Assembly: GCA_002309295.1 (NCBI GenBank)
Contig: DBXF01000013.1
Span: forward strand, 1-64,000
From: Bacteroidales bacterium UBA1219
GTDB taxonomy: Bacteria; Bacteroidota; Bacteroidia; Bacteroidales; P3
DNA length: 64,000 bases
Direction: 5' to 3'
Both the position numbers and the translations under genes were made by a program. Shown one piece after another: positions 48,981 through 58,288 of the stretch. The notes under the pieces were generated by a model. It did not search any database. It had not been told where the DNA came from and was given only the letters and a program-made list of their open reading frames with translations. The stretch's first letter is position 1; every line of letters begins with the position of its first letter.

Positions 48981-48988
48981 TATCTTTG
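48981..48988 (+). promoter_or_regulatory. -7 element (TATCTTTG) for the YD-repeat-like gene
   Basis: TATCTTTG lies 93 bases before the ATG at 49082. The -33 position is T-rich but lacks TTTG. Confidence 0.5.
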
Positions 48989-49081
48989 CAGGTCGTTTCG
49001 TCGTATAAAATCGTGCGAAACATTACGTCAAAACAATAATAAAAGGGAAAAATAGTTACATACTAAATAAATTCCATCGAT

Positions 49082-49951
49082 ATGAAAAAAGCATTTCTCA
49101 CAACGATACTGCTGTCCACCCTGCTGACAGCCACCGCTTTCGCCGGATGGCGTGGCGGCACCATGTGCGAGATAATTGGCGTGGGCAACGTAGAATTTGG
49201 CAAACAGTTCCGCAACTCGCTCACACGCATGAACTTGCACGGCGACATCGTTTACATAATGGAACGCACCTACTATATGGAAGGCGATGCCAAAAAACTC
49301 TACAGCACCGACTCCATCAATTTCGACCGCCGAGGCAACCTCGACGACCGCGTGTATATCCGCAACAACGTATATACTTGGTATTCATATTATTTCGACG
49401 GCAACAGCTACGCCCTCGGCTGGAACGAATACGACCGCGCCGACAAACTGCAGGCTCGTACCGCCTACCTCAACGACCGCAAAGGCAACCGCACCGAACG
49501 CACCATTTTCTTTGCCGGAAAGATGAGCAAACGCGAGACCTACAAATACGAAGGCACCAACCTCGTGGAAGAACTGCATTACAGCGAAAACGGCAGCGTG
49601 TCCGAAAAACGACTCTACAAATACGACGGCAGCGGCAACTGCTCGCAAATTGAATTCTACGACGCCGCAGGCGACCTCAAACAGACTTACTACTACAAAT
49701 ACGACGGCAACGGCAACCGCATCGAATGGCGTTTCTACGACGACGACGAAAACCTTATAAAACTCACCACCTACTACTACGACGAACACAACAATGTAAC
49801 CGAAATCCACTCGTTCAACTACGACGAGCATGTGAACTGGAAACACACCTACGTCTACGAATACGACGAGGACGGCAACTGGCTGCGCCAAACTATTTTC
49901 CGCAATGGCGAGAAATACCAGATCATCGAACGCGAAATAGCTTTCAGATAA
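49082..49951 (+). CDS. Exported protein with YD/RHS-like repeats
   Basis: A 289-residue exported protein with a signal peptide (MKKAFLTTILLSTLLTATAFAG). The second half is made of about 20-25-residue units of the type YKYDGSGNCSQIEFYDAAGD, YYKYDGNGNRIEWRFYDDD and VYEYDEDGNWLRQTIFRNGE, which resemble YD repeats of RHS proteins, where they form beta strands of a shell. Here there are too few for a full shell and no toxin domain follows. Its role is unknown. It has its own -7 box and is ended by a terminator at 49971-50012. Confidence 0.7.
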   Translation: MKKAFLTTILLSTLLTATAFAGWRGGTMCEIIGVGNVEFGKQFRNSLTRMNLHGDIVYIMERTYYMEGDAKKLYSTDSINFDRRGNLDDRVYIRNNVYTWYSYYFDGNSYALGWNEYDRADKLQARTAYLNDRKGNRTERTIFFAGKMSKRETYKYEGTNLVEELHYSENGSVSEKRLYKYDGSGNCSQIEFYDAAGDLKQTYYYKYDGNGNRIEWRFYDDDENLIKLTTYYYDEHNNVTEIHSFNYDEHVNWKHTYVYEYDEDGNWLRQTIFRNGEKYQIIEREIAFR

Positions 49952-49970
49952 AAACGAACGAACTATAACA

Positions 49971-50012
49971 GCAAGTGAGGATTTGGCAAAGAAATCCTCG
50001 CTTGTGTTTTTT
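49971..50012 (+). terminator. Rho-independent terminator after the YD-repeat-like gene
   Basis: Stem CAAGTGAGGATTT / AAATCCTCGCTTG with one G-U pair and a 7-base loop, followed by six T. It ends 17 bases before leuS, so leuS must have a promoter overlapping or read-through. Confidence 0.75.
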
Positions 50013-50028
50013 AATGACATAAAACACA

Positions 50029-53000
50029 ATGGATTACAATTTCAAAGAGATCGAACGCAAATGGCAGAGCTACTGGAGAGAAAATAACACCTACCGCTGC
50101 GAAAACTCCTCCGACAAACCCAAATACTACGTCCTCGACATGTTCCCCTACCCTTCGGGAGCCGGGCTGCATGTGGGACACCCGCTGGGATACATAGCCA
50201 GCGACATCTTTGCCCGCTACAAACGTCTGAAAGGGTTCAACGTGCTGCACCCCATGGGCTACGACGCCTACGGCCTTCCCGCCGAGCAGTACGCCATCCA
50301 GACCGGCCAGCACCCTGCCATCACCACCGAACAGAACATAGCACGCTACCGCGAACAGCTCGACAAAATAGGCTTCTCCTTCGACTGGAGCCGCGAGGTG
50401 CGCACCTGCGACCCCGATTACTACAAATGGACTCAGTGGACTTTCATCCAGCTGTTCAACCATTATTATTGCAACAAAGCCAACAAAGCCCTGCCTATCA
50501 GCGAATTGGAGAAACACCTGTCGCAACACGGCACCCAGGGCCTCGACGCCGCCTGCAGCGAACCCCTCGACATCACTGCCGAGCAGTGGAACGCTTTCAC
50601 TGAAAAGGAGCGTCAGCAGACTTTGATGAACTACCGTCTTGCCTATCTGGCCGACATTCCCGTTAACTGGTGTCCGAAACTCGGCACCGTGCTGGCCAAC
50701 GACGAGGTGGTGGGCGGACTCTCCGTCCGCGGCGGCTATCCCGTGGAACGCAAACTGATGCGCCAGTGGTCGTTGCGTATCACCGCCTACTCGCAGCGTC
50801 TGCTCGACGGCCTCGAGCTCGTCGACTGGACCGACAGCCTCAAGGAAATACAACGCAACTGGATAGGCCGCAGCGAAGGCGCTTCGGTGTTTTTCAACGT
50901 AGAAAACAGCAACAAAAGCTTCGAGATTTTCACCACCCGTCCCGACACCATTTTCGGCGTAACGTTTATGGTTTTATGTCCTGAACACGAGATGATTATG
51001 GACATCACCACCAACGAGCAGCGCAAAGAGGTGGAGGAATACCTCAACTGGGCCAAGAACCGCAGCGAACGCGAACGGCAGGCTGAGGTGAAGAAAGTGT
51101 CGGGCGTGTTCACCGGCGCCTACGCCGTCAACCCGCTCACCAACGAACATATCCCCATCTGGGTGTCCGACTATGTGCTGGCAGGCTACGGCACGGGAGC
51201 CATCATGGCAGTGCCCGCCCACGACAGCCGCGACTTCGCCTTCGCGCGTCATTTCAACCTGCCCATCCGTCAGGTGGTGAGCCTCGAAAAGGACGTTACC
51301 AGCGACCCCGCCACATGGACGGAGAGCATGGACGCCAAGACAGGCTATTCGGTGAACAGCGGTTTCGTTACCGGAATGAAAGTGAAGGACGCCATGAAAG
51401 CCGTCATCGACTGGCTCGACGAAAAAGGCATAGGCACACGCACGGTGAACTACCGCTTGCGCGACGCCATCTTCAGCCGCCAGCGTTACTGGGGCGAGCC
51501 CTTCCCCGTTTATTACAAAGACGGCATGCCCTACCCCCTGCCCACCGACAAACTGCCGTTGCAGCTGCCGAAAATCGACAAATTCCTGCCCACCGAAACC
51601 GGCGAACCGCCCCTCGGACACGCCACCACATGGGCTTGGGACACCGACAAACAGCAGGTGGTGGACAACACCCTTATCGACAACAAGACCGTTTTCCCGC
51701 TCGAACTCAGCACCATGCCCGGTTTTGCAGGCTCCAGCGGATACTACCTCCGCTATATGGACCCGCGCAACAACAACGAATATTTCAGCCAACAAGCCGT
51801 TAACTACTGGCAGAATGTGGACCTCTACGTGGGCGGAGCCGAACACGCCAGCGGACACCTCATCTACAGCCGTTTCTGGAACAAATTCCTGTTCGACATG
51901 GGCATGAGCGTAAAGGAAGAGCCTTTCCAAAAACTCATCAACCAAGGAATGATACAGGGACGCTCCAACTTTGTGTACCGCGCCAATTTCGAGAAAATGG
52001 CCGAGTATTATATTTGGCAACTGATAAAAGACGGTCGTCTGGGTGCCGATTTCAAACGCGACTACAAGGACGGCAAACGTCGTTTCGACTTCTACAGCGA
52101 CCACAAGAAAATCATCATCGAGATAAAACGCAAAGAGTCGCTCGAAAAACTGGCCGAAGTGTATCAGGAATACGCCCTCGTACAAGGATTCAAGATACTG
52201 CTCATCTCCGTAAGCGACGTGATGAACGGCACCGACAACATCGAAAAACGTATCAAAGCCTGCATCGACGGCGAATTCACACCCGCACTGGAGCAGGAGG
52301 AAGACACTTTCGTCTCCTACCCCCTCTTCATCTCGAAAAACATCCCCGGACGTGAGGAGTTTACGATGCCTATCCACGTGGATATCAACATAGTAAACAA
52401 CGACATACTCGACATAGAGAAGTTCAGGGCCTGGCGTCCCGAATTTGCCGACGCCCAGTTCCAGCTCGAGGACGGCAAGTACGTGTGCGGTTGGGAGATA
52501 GAAAAGATGTCGAAATCGATGTTCAACGTGCAGAACCCCGACGACCTTGTGGAACGCTACGGCGCCGACACCCTGCGTCTGTACGAGATGTTCCTCGGCC
52601 CCATAGAGCAGGCCAAACCGTGGGACACCAACGGCATTGAAGGCGTGTTCCGCTTTATGCGCAAGCTGTGGAAACTGTTCCACACCGAGAAAAACGACTT
52701 CTGCGTAAGCGACGAAGCCCCCACCAAAGAGGAGCTGAAAGTGCTGCACCAGACCATCAAGAAAGTTACCGACGACATCGAGCGTTTTTCGTTCAACACC
52801 TCGGTAAGCACCTTTATGATTTGCGCCAACGAACTCTCCACCCTCAAATGCAACAAACGTCAGATTCTGGAGCCGCTCACCGTGCTGATAGCCCCCTTCG
52901 CTCCGCACATCGCCGAAGAGCTGTGGCACCTGCTGGGCAACACCACCAGCGTAACCACCGCCGCTTTCCCGCTCTGCGACGAGAGCTATCTGGTGGAGGA

Positions 53001-53187
53001 CACCTGCAAATACCCTGTGTCGTTCAACGGCAAGATGCGTTTCACCCTCGACCTGCCGCTTACCACCACGGCCGCCGATGTGGAGAAAATCATAGCCGAG
53101 AACGCCGACGTGCAGAAATGGCTCGCCGGAAAAGCCCCCAAGAAAATCATCTTCGTGCCGAAGAAAATCATCAACGTGGTATTCTAA
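50029..53187 (+). CDS. leuS: Leucine--tRNA ligase with a PD-(D/E)XK-like insertion
   Basis: Charges tRNA-Leu. HVGH at residues 48-51 and KMSKS at 826-830 are the class I signatures. The editing domain (CP1) occupies about 220-440 ([33 protein letters not shown]), and the anticodon-binding region ends the protein. At 1052 residues it is about 100 longer than the Bacteroidota LeuRS I know. The surplus is residues about 652-758, between QGRSNFVYR and TFVSYPLF, in the region of the leucine-specific domain before KMSKS. That insert holds RRFDF (Asp687) and [10 protein letters not shown] (Glu698, Lys700), a D-x10-ExK arrangement typical of PD-(D/E)XK nucleases. Codon use matches the rest of the gene. 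Confidence 0.95.
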   Translation: MDYNFKEIERKWQSYWRENNTYRCENSSDKPKYYVLDMFPYPSGAGLHVGHPLGYIASDIFARYKRLKGFNVLHPMGYDAYGLPAEQYAIQTGQHPAITTEQNIARYREQLDKIGFSFDWSREVRTCDPDYYKWTQWTFIQLFNHYYCNKANKALPISELEKHLSQHGTQGLDAACSEPLDITAEQWNAFTEKERQQTLMNYRLAYLADIPVNWCPKLGTVLANDEVVGGLSVRGGYPVERKLMRQWSLRITAYSQRLLDGLELVDWTDSLKEIQRNWIGRSEGASVFFNVENSNKSFEIFTTRPDTIFGVTFMVLCPEHEMIMDITTNEQRKEVEEYLNWAKNRSERERQAEVKKVSGVFTGAYAVNPLTNEHIPIWVSDYVLAGYGTGAIMAVPAHDSRDFAFARHFNLPIRQVVSLEKDVTSDPATWTESMDAKTGYSVNSGFVTGMKVKDAMKAVIDWLDEKGIGTRTVNYRLRDAIFSRQRYWGEPFPVYYKDGMPYPLPTDKLPLQLPKIDKFLPTETGEPPLGHATTWAWDTDKQQVVDNTLIDNKTVFPLELSTMPGFAGSSGYYLRYMDPRNNNEYFSQQAVNYWQNVDLYVGGAEHASGHLIYSRFWNKFLFDMGMSVKEEPFQKLINQGMIQGRSNFVYRANFEKMAEYYIWQLIKDGRLGADFKRDYKDGKRRFDFYSDHKKIIIEIKRKESLEKLAEVYQEYALVQGFKILLISVSDVMNGTDNIEKRIKACIDGEFTPALEQEEDTFVSYPLFISKNIPGREEFTMPIHVDINIVNNDILDIEKFRAWRPEFADAQFQLEDGKYVCGWEIEKMSKSMFNVQNPDDLVERYGADTLRLYEMFLGPIEQAKPWDTNGIEGVFRFMRKLWKLFHTEKNDFCVSDEAPTKEELKVLHQTIKKVTDDIERFSFNTSVSTFMICANELSTLKCNKRQILEPLTVLIAPFAPHIAEELWHLLGNTTSVTTAAFPLCDESYLVEDTCKYPVSFNGKMRFTLDLPLTTTAADVEKIIAENADVQKWLAGKAPKKIIFVPKKIINVVF

Positions 53188-53205
53188 AGCACGTCACTCC
53201 AAAAT

Positions 53206-53235
53206 AAAAGGCGACTCCGTTGAGTCGCCTTTTTT
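53206..53235. terminator. Bidirectional terminator after leuS
   Basis: Perfect stem AAAAGGCGACTC / GAGTCGCCTTTT with a CGTT loop and flanking A/T runs, between the convergent leuS and FAD-protein genes. Confidence 0.85.
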
Positions 53236-53261
53236 GTTTTCATCCAAAAGCCGAAACCTGA

Positions 53262-54509
53262 TTATTGTTTCTCCGCAACAGCTTTTGCCAACGAGAAAGC
53301 CTCGTGGATATTGTCCTCCAACGAGCAGTATGTCCACGAGCCGTAACGGCCTATGGAATATACATCCGACTGCTTGAGCAACTCTTTTTTCCTTGCCTTG
53401 TCCTCTTCCGAACGTTGAGTGATATGCACGTAAGCGGGGTCCATCATTATTGGATGCGAGGCAACCAGTTTCTGGTCCGTTATTATGCCCACTTTACGCA
53501 AGTCGGAAAGCGTGCGTTCGAGCAATTGGTCGATGTCGATGTCGCGGGCTTCGTGGTCGAAACCGATCTCCACATAAAGCGAGGTCTTGTCCTGCCCGAT
53601 GATATTGTCATAAAAGCCGACTCTGTAGAAAACGAGCTCCCTGTCGGGGAAATAAATCCAGTTATTCTGTTTTTCCGGTCCTTTCTTGTCGAAACCGAGG
53701 TTGAAAACCAGCACTTTGTTCCACGAATAAACCTCCTTGTCGTACTCCACACCGCATTTGTCCATCAGAACGGGGAACGGCATTGTCGAAATAAGGTTGT
53801 CGTATTCGATAGTACGTTTGTCGGTAACGGCCTTTTTGTTTTTCATATCCACCGACAAAAGTTTCTCGCCAAGAAGGATTTTGGATTTGTCGACGTGTGA
53901 CGCCACGGACTCCACTATTTTGATAACGCCTTTTCGCGGATATAGGAAAAACGAGTTGTACGACTGGTTTGTCGAATTTTTGAAGTTCCTCACAATCTGT
54001 TCCTTGTCGGCGTAGGGGAAGAAACGCCCCATGGCATCGACATCCAGTTTGTCCAGATCGGTGGCGTAGAGTTTTTCATTGTACGGAATAAGGAATTTCT
54101 CGGCAATGGATTTGCCGAATTTCGCAAAGAGCATCTTCTTGAAAGATGTAACCTCGGTGCTGTCGTCGATGGTGAAAAGGTCGTACAGGCAGTCGATGAA
54201 CTCGTCCTTGTTCAGCTGGTGGATGTTCATCTGGAAAGGATAATCCACATAAATGCCTTTGTAGTATATCTGTGTGTACTTGCGGACTTTCAAAATATCC
54301 TTTTCGTCCAACCTGCTCATCACATAATCCTTGATTTCAGGTCGTTGGAAATGAAAAAAATGCCCCGAATAATCCCATACATAGTCGCCGGAATAGATGG
54401 TTTTGCAGTAACCTCCTATCTCATTGTCCTTTTCAACAATAAGATAATCGTTGGGGGTTTTGGCCGCATAGCTCAAACCGGAAATTCCCGCTCCAATAAT
54501 CAAATCCAT
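53262..54509 (-). CDS. FAD/NAD(P)-binding amine-oxidase/UDP-galactopyranose-mutase-like protein
   Basis: A 415-residue flavoprotein. The N-terminal Rossmann motif MDLIIGAGISGLSYAA, then IVEKDNEIGGYCKTI and DYSGHFFHF, places it in the protoporphyrinogen-oxidase/UGM-like superfamily. The middle (FLIPYNEKLYATDLDKLDVDAMGRFFPYA) recalls proteins found beside glycosyltransferases in surface-polysaccharide loci. It lacks a clear UGM signature, so the substrate is open. The GT2 gene ends 24 bases upstream, so both probably act in the same glycan pathway. A convergent terminator follows. Confidence 0.78.
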   Translation of the reverse strand: MDLIIGAGISGLSYAAKTPNDYLIVEKDNEIGGYCKTIYSGDYVWDYSGHFFHFQRPEIKDYVMSRLDEKDILKVRKYTQIYYKGIYVDYPFQMNIHQLNKDEFIDCLYDLFTIDDSTEVTSFKKMLFAKFGKSIAEKFLIPYNEKLYATDLDKLDVDAMGRFFPYADKEQIVRNFKNSTNQSYNSFFLYPRKGVIKIVESVASHVDKSKILLGEKLLSVDMKNKKAVTDKRTIEYDNLISTMPFPVLMDKCGVEYDKEVYSWNKVLVFNLGFDKKGPEKQNNWIYFPDRELVFYRVGFYDNIIGQDKTSLYVEIGFDHEARDIDIDQLLERTLSDLRKVGIITDQKLVASHPIMMDPAYVHITQRSEEDKARKKELLKQSDVYSIGRYGSWTYCSLEDNIHEAFSLAKAVAEKQ

Positions 54510-54533
54510 AGTCTTATATATTTACATTACAAA

Positions 54534-55547
54534 TCAAACCACTACGTTTTTTTTGCGCGCATACGCCGCAATAACTTTTTTTGCAGTACACGGCGTGTGT
54601 CGCAACATCCAAATCAAAACCCGCAAGGATGTTTTTTTCTTGTAGAAGGGGTTTTTGTTATAATCCGGAACCTGATTCAGCAACTCGTCGTAAATCTCGC
54701 GGAGTGTGGCCGTTTTCGGTTCCAGCGAGTTGGACACATAGTTGAAAACCGATGCCATATACCCTTTTTTCAGATAGATGAAATCCACTTCGTCCTTGAA
54801 TTCTTCGTAAAGACGGTTTTCTTTGATGTATTGCATCAGTTTGCGGAAAGTGGAAAGACGTTTCTGGTACTTCGTGCTGTCCTTTGTCGTGGTCACCGAG
54901 CCGGGTCTTATCAGATACCTGTAGAAAGGCTTGTCCACATAAGCTATGGACGCCGCTTTCATCCAAGCGCAGGTTACGAAATAGCTGTCGTCGGCGGAGC
55001 GGTCCTCGGCAAAAAGAATGTTGTTGTTCAAAAGGAACTCCCTTTTGTAGATGAACGAAGCGAACAACGACACATAATGCGTAAGCAGGAACGAGCGTCT
55101 TTCGTGGTTTATGACTCCGTTGTCCACGTGTGGGTTTTCCAGAATCTCACCTATGCTTCCGTCGGGATATTCTTTTTGCATCTGGCAGCAGCACAAGTCG
55201 CAGTCGCCGTTTTGCTTGGCGGCGTTATATAGCTCTTCGAACATTTCGGGCAGCACCCAATCGTCGCTGTCGACAAAAGCCACATATTCGCCGTTGGCCT
55301 GCGGAATAGCGAAATTGCGTGCCATGCCTGCACCAAGGTTGTGCTCTGGTTTCAGGAACCGAAACTGTCCTTCGCGCGGATGTCCGGCTATGGCGCGTTT
55401 GGCAATGTCGATGCTGTCGTCGGGACCGTGGTCGTCGACAAAGATAAACTCCATTTCGTCCAAAGTCTGTGCCAGCAGCGACTTGGTGCATTTTTCGATA
55501 TATTCTGCCACACCATAAACAGGCAGTATCACAGAAACTTTTACCAT
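54534..55547 (-). CDS. Family 2 glycosyltransferase
   Basis: A 337-residue GT-A glycosyltransferase. It starts VSVILPVYGVAEYIEKCTKS, then EFIFVDDHGPDDSIDIAKR, RNFAIPQANGEYVAFVDSDDW with the DxD-like site near residue 95, and a helical C-terminal half typical of enzymes that make surface polysaccharide. There is no membrane segment, only a basic C-terminal tail (ARKKNVVV). First gene of a two-gene unit with the FAD protein. A -7-like box TATTTTTG lies at 55623-55616 upstream. Confidence 0.88.
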   Translation of the reverse strand: MVKVSVILPVYGVAEYIEKCTKSLLAQTLDEMEFIFVDDHGPDDSIDIAKRAIAGHPREGQFRFLKPEHNLGAGMARNFAIPQANGEYVAFVDSDDWVLPEMFEELYNAAKQNGDCDLCCCQMQKEYPDGSIGEILENPHVDNGVINHERRSFLLTHYVSLFASFIYKREFLLNNNILFAEDRSADDSYFVTCAWMKAASIAYVDKPFYRYLIRPGSVTTTKDSTKYQKRLSTFRKLMQYIKENRLYEEFKDEVDFIYLKKGYMASVFNYVSNSLEPKTATLREIYDELLNQVPDYNKNPFYKKKTSLRVLIWMLRHTPCTAKKVIAAYARKKNVVV

Positions 55548-55615
55548 TTTCAGATGTTTTATTCTATAACAATCGCTTTTCCTTTTAACTACGCAAAAAA
55601 CATTTTTCGATTTTG

Positions 55616-55623
55616 CAAAAATA
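55616..55623 (-). promoter_or_regulatory. -7 element (TATTTTTG) upstream of the GT2 gene
   Basis: A minus-strand TAnnTTTG box lies about 68 bases before the GT2 start. No TTG is seen at the -33 distance. Confidence 0.4.
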
Positions 55624-55678
55624 AGGAATTATTCTGAATAATACGTGATTTTGCAAAAAATATTATACAAAAGAGCGA

Positions 55679-55716
55679 TAAAAAAAGACGGAGCCGCTTG
55701 TTTGCGGGCTCCGCCC
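55679..55716 (-). terminator. Rho-independent terminator after the transglutaminase-like gene
   Basis: CGGAGCC / GGCTCCG stem with a GC bulge and TTGTTT loop; the plus-strand A-run at 55679-55686 is a U-tract in the minus transcript. Confidence 0.75.
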
Positions 55717-55739
55717 AAATGCTATGATAAAAATAGATG

Positions 55740-58100
55740 TTATTTCTTTATGATTTTTTTCACGTTGCCGGCGTATTTCACAATGTAAACGCCCTGTTGC
55801 AGGTTGCTCACGTTGATTGTTGCAGTGCCTTCGGCGATATTCTGTCTGGCCACTGTTCTGCCAGCCATGTCGATGATTTCCACCTGGGCATTGTCGCGAA
55901 CATTACCGCTAACGGTTACAGTAACTTTATCCTCGGCAGGGTTGGGATAGACGGTGAACTCGGCTGCTTCGGCGGTTTGCACACCAAGGAAATCGAACTG
56001 AGCGCCTTCTTTCAGCTCGTAGCCGTAGTTGAGTTCCACGTAGTTGGTGAAGTTGTTGTTGTTGGTAAGCACCACGTATGTCTTTCCTGTGCTGTGCAGA
56101 GGCACGTCGAACTGACCTTCGGCCAGTTTTCCGAAATAATATTCAGCATTGGCCGACATATCGCCATTTTTGAATCTGCTGATATTGGATTCATCAACAA
56201 CATAAATGCTCACGTTACCCAGTGTTTTGGTACGTTGGAAGAAACGTCCGCCCTGGGCATCCACTGTACGTTGACCGGTGGTAACATTGTCGGCTTTAAC
56301 CGAGAGGCTGAGGCTCTTGGTGGCGGGATATTCTGTCTGGGTGTAGCTTACTCGGTTACGTTGAGGTGTAAGGGTGGTGTCGAAAGTATATGTCTTGGAA
56401 TATGTACGTCCGGCCACGGTTTTCATAGTGGTATAAACCTGATACACCTGATTTGCTGTGCTGGGGAAAGAGCCGAATTTCGGGTGATAGACTTTCATGT
56501 AGTACTTGTTGCCTGTACCCACAGCTATATTCACTTCACCATGGGCGTCGGTCCAAACATAGCCGGCACTCAATATGGAGGGGCTGGTAGCGCTGTACTG
56601 ATAGTTGGTAGAATACAGATTGATTCTAGCACCATCGACGGGTTTGCCATCGCGACCTTTGATAGTTAATTTCAGACGACAGCCTGTTGTATCGTCGGAA
56701 TAGGTTTTGGACACGTTGATATAGTTACCATCGGGCACTTCGCCATGTACGAAAGAGCTAGCCCAGCCGTAGTTGCCGTCGAATTGCAAGTTGGTCATTC
56801 CCCAGAAAGCTCCACGTCCCGAAGAGAGTCCACCGCGGAAGAATTCGTAGTGATGCCATACACTGTCGCCACCGTCGTGAATGGCTGCCCACACGTGGTC
56901 GTCGCAGTTGTCGGAGATATGCATACAGGGTATCAGACAGGTACGTGCGGCCGAGGTTACCAGTATGGCGTCCTCGTGACAGTTGCCGAAATGGTTTGTG
57001 GCTATCTGGTTGGGTTGCGAGGAACGCATCTGACTGGTAGAGGTAACATCCCAAGGAATGCAACGCGAGCACCAGTTGCCGAGCACATCCAAAGCACTTT
57101 GGCTTTCGCTGTAGTTTCGGTTGAAATACCAAGCTGTAGGTCTCTCATCCCACAAGTATTCGGGCATCTGCATCAGTTGTCCTAAACGGTGTATAGTGTC
57201 GATACAAACGCTGTCGCGATTACCCGAAGGCAACATGGGATAGCCGCACATGTGCACGTTTTGGTATTCGTGCAAAGCACTGGGGTTGTTCCAAAGGAAA
57301 TCGCGCCAGAAATAGCCCCATGTGCGCTGGTCGGTGTACGAGGTGATGTCGCGCACCACAAGAGCTTCGTCGTACAGCTTGGGCATTACTATAAACATAT
57401 AATAATAGTAGCGGTCCACTTCGCGCCAAATGTAGTTGGAGCCTTGTTTTATCTTATATTCGGTGGTGGTGTACCAGTCGTCGGTGTTAGTGTCGCCGTA
57501 TTCTTTCAAACGAACATATTTCAGAGAGTCGGCATGTGCATATATCATCTCGACATTGCGCACCAGATACTGCCAGTCGGAAGCTTGGTTGAAAGCGGAA
57601 TGAGTAAGCACTTCGGCAGGCAGATAGGTGAGCTGGAAGGCCACTTCGTCGAGAAATTGCTTCGGGGTTTCGTTTATCATCTGCACCATGCGTGTCTGGT
57701 AAGTCGATGTCATGCGACGGAACTTGAAACGCAGGTCGTATTGCATCCATACGGGAACTCTGGCGATGGCGCTTTCTATCGTCGACGAAAGCTGTATGTG
57801 GGTGCTGTCGTCGGTAATGGTGTCGTTTTCCACGGCAATAATTACCGATTCGCCCGGGGCAAGCATACGTTTGTTGTCCATGGTGACCGATTTGGTGAAA
57901 GGCCTACCGATGTTTATGCTCTGATATGCCGGAGTGTTGTCGTCGGGCAATGCCAAAACGCTCGTTGCCGGAACGGAGTTAGGACTGTAGATGCCTGGCA
58001 TCTCCTGCGGACCCGCGGGCTTGGTTACTACAAAGTTCTGCTGGGCGCTTGCGCACAACGCTCCAAACAGCAATGCGATGGTGAGTGCTACTCTTTTCAT
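55740..58100 (-). CDS. Transglutaminase-like protein with T9SS type A sorting domain
   Basis: A 786-residue exported protein (signal peptide MKRVALTIALLFGALCASAQ). A transglutaminase-like core lies in the middle: Cys374 in HFGNCHEDAILVTSAART, His402 in CDDHVWAAIHDGG and a following Asp match the Cys-His-Asp order of papain-like transglutaminase domains. After it comes a carboxypeptidase-regulatory-like beta domain (LTIKGRDGKPVDGARINLYS). The last 75 residues are a T9SS type A signal (FTVYPNPAEDKVTVTVSG, then MAGRTVARQ, GVYIVKYAGNVKKIIKK). It is therefore surface-exported cargo, possibly a protease or cross-linking enzyme. Such domains in Bacteroidota are commonly proteases of unknown target. 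Confidence 0.82.
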   Translation of the reverse strand: MKRVALTIALLFGALCASAQQNFVVTKPAGPQEMPGIYSPNSVPATSVLALPDDNTPAYQSINIGRPFTKSVTMDNKRMLAPGESVIIAVENDTITDDSTHIQLSSTIESAIARVPVWMQYDLRFKFRRMTSTYQTRMVQMINETPKQFLDEVAFQLTYLPAEVLTHSAFNQASDWQYLVRNVEMIYAHADSLKYVRLKEYGDTNTDDWYTTTEYKIKQGSNYIWREVDRYYYYMFIVMPKLYDEALVVRDITSYTDQRTWGYFWRDFLWNNPSALHEYQNVHMCGYPMLPSGNRDSVCIDTIHRLGQLMQMPEYLWDERPTAWYFNRNYSESQSALDVLGNWCSRCIPWDVTSTSQMRSSQPNQIATNHFGNCHEDAILVTSAARTCLIPCMHISDNCDDHVWAAIHDGGDSVWHHYEFFRGGLSSGRGAFWGMTNLQFDGNYGWASSFVHGEVPDGNYINVSKTYSDDTTGCRLKLTIKGRDGKPVDGARINLYSTNYQYSATSPSILSAGYVWTDAHGEVNIAVGTGNKYYMKVYHPKFGSFPSTANQVYQVYTTMKTVAGRTYSKTYTFDTTLTPQRNRVSYTQTEYPATKSLSLSVKADNVTTGQRTVDAQGGRFFQRTKTLGNVSIYVVDESNISRFKNGDMSANAEYYFGKLAEGQFDVPLHSTGKTYVVLTNNNNFTNYVELNYGYELKEGAQFDFLGVQTAEAAEFTVYPNPAEDKVTVTVSGNVRDNAQVEIIDMAGRTVARQNIAEGTATINVSNLQQGVYIVKYAGNVKKIIKK

Positions 58101-58171
58101 TTTCTGTAAATGTTTATTTTTTAATGTTTTATATTTCTTTTCAGCCTTCGTTACAACTACGAAAGGAACTG

Positions 58172-58179
58172 CAAATATA
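58172..58179 (-). promoter_or_regulatory. -7 element (TATATTTG) for the transglutaminase-like gene
   Basis: Minus-strand TATATTTG lies about 70 bases before the start. No clear -33 element. Confidence 0.4.
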
Positions 58180-58227
58180 CATTTTTTATTTGGATTTTCC
58201 GAGCATCGGGCTGTTTTTTTAGCTCAA

Positions 58228-58262
58228 AAAAATGGCGGACTGATTACCAATCCGCCATTATG
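58228..58262 (-). terminator. Rho-independent terminator after tig
   Basis: Stem AATGGCGGA / TCCGCCATT with a 10-12 base loop, ending in seven T on the minus strand; it follows the trigger factor stop. Confidence 0.8.
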
Positions 58263-58288
58263 TTGTTTTTTTTTGTAGTTCTAAAAGC

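Noticed and set aside
50974..52929. 651-codon open frame on the minus strand
   Set aside because: Antisense to leuS, which carries HVGH, the editing domain and KMSKS. The antisense product shows no family features.
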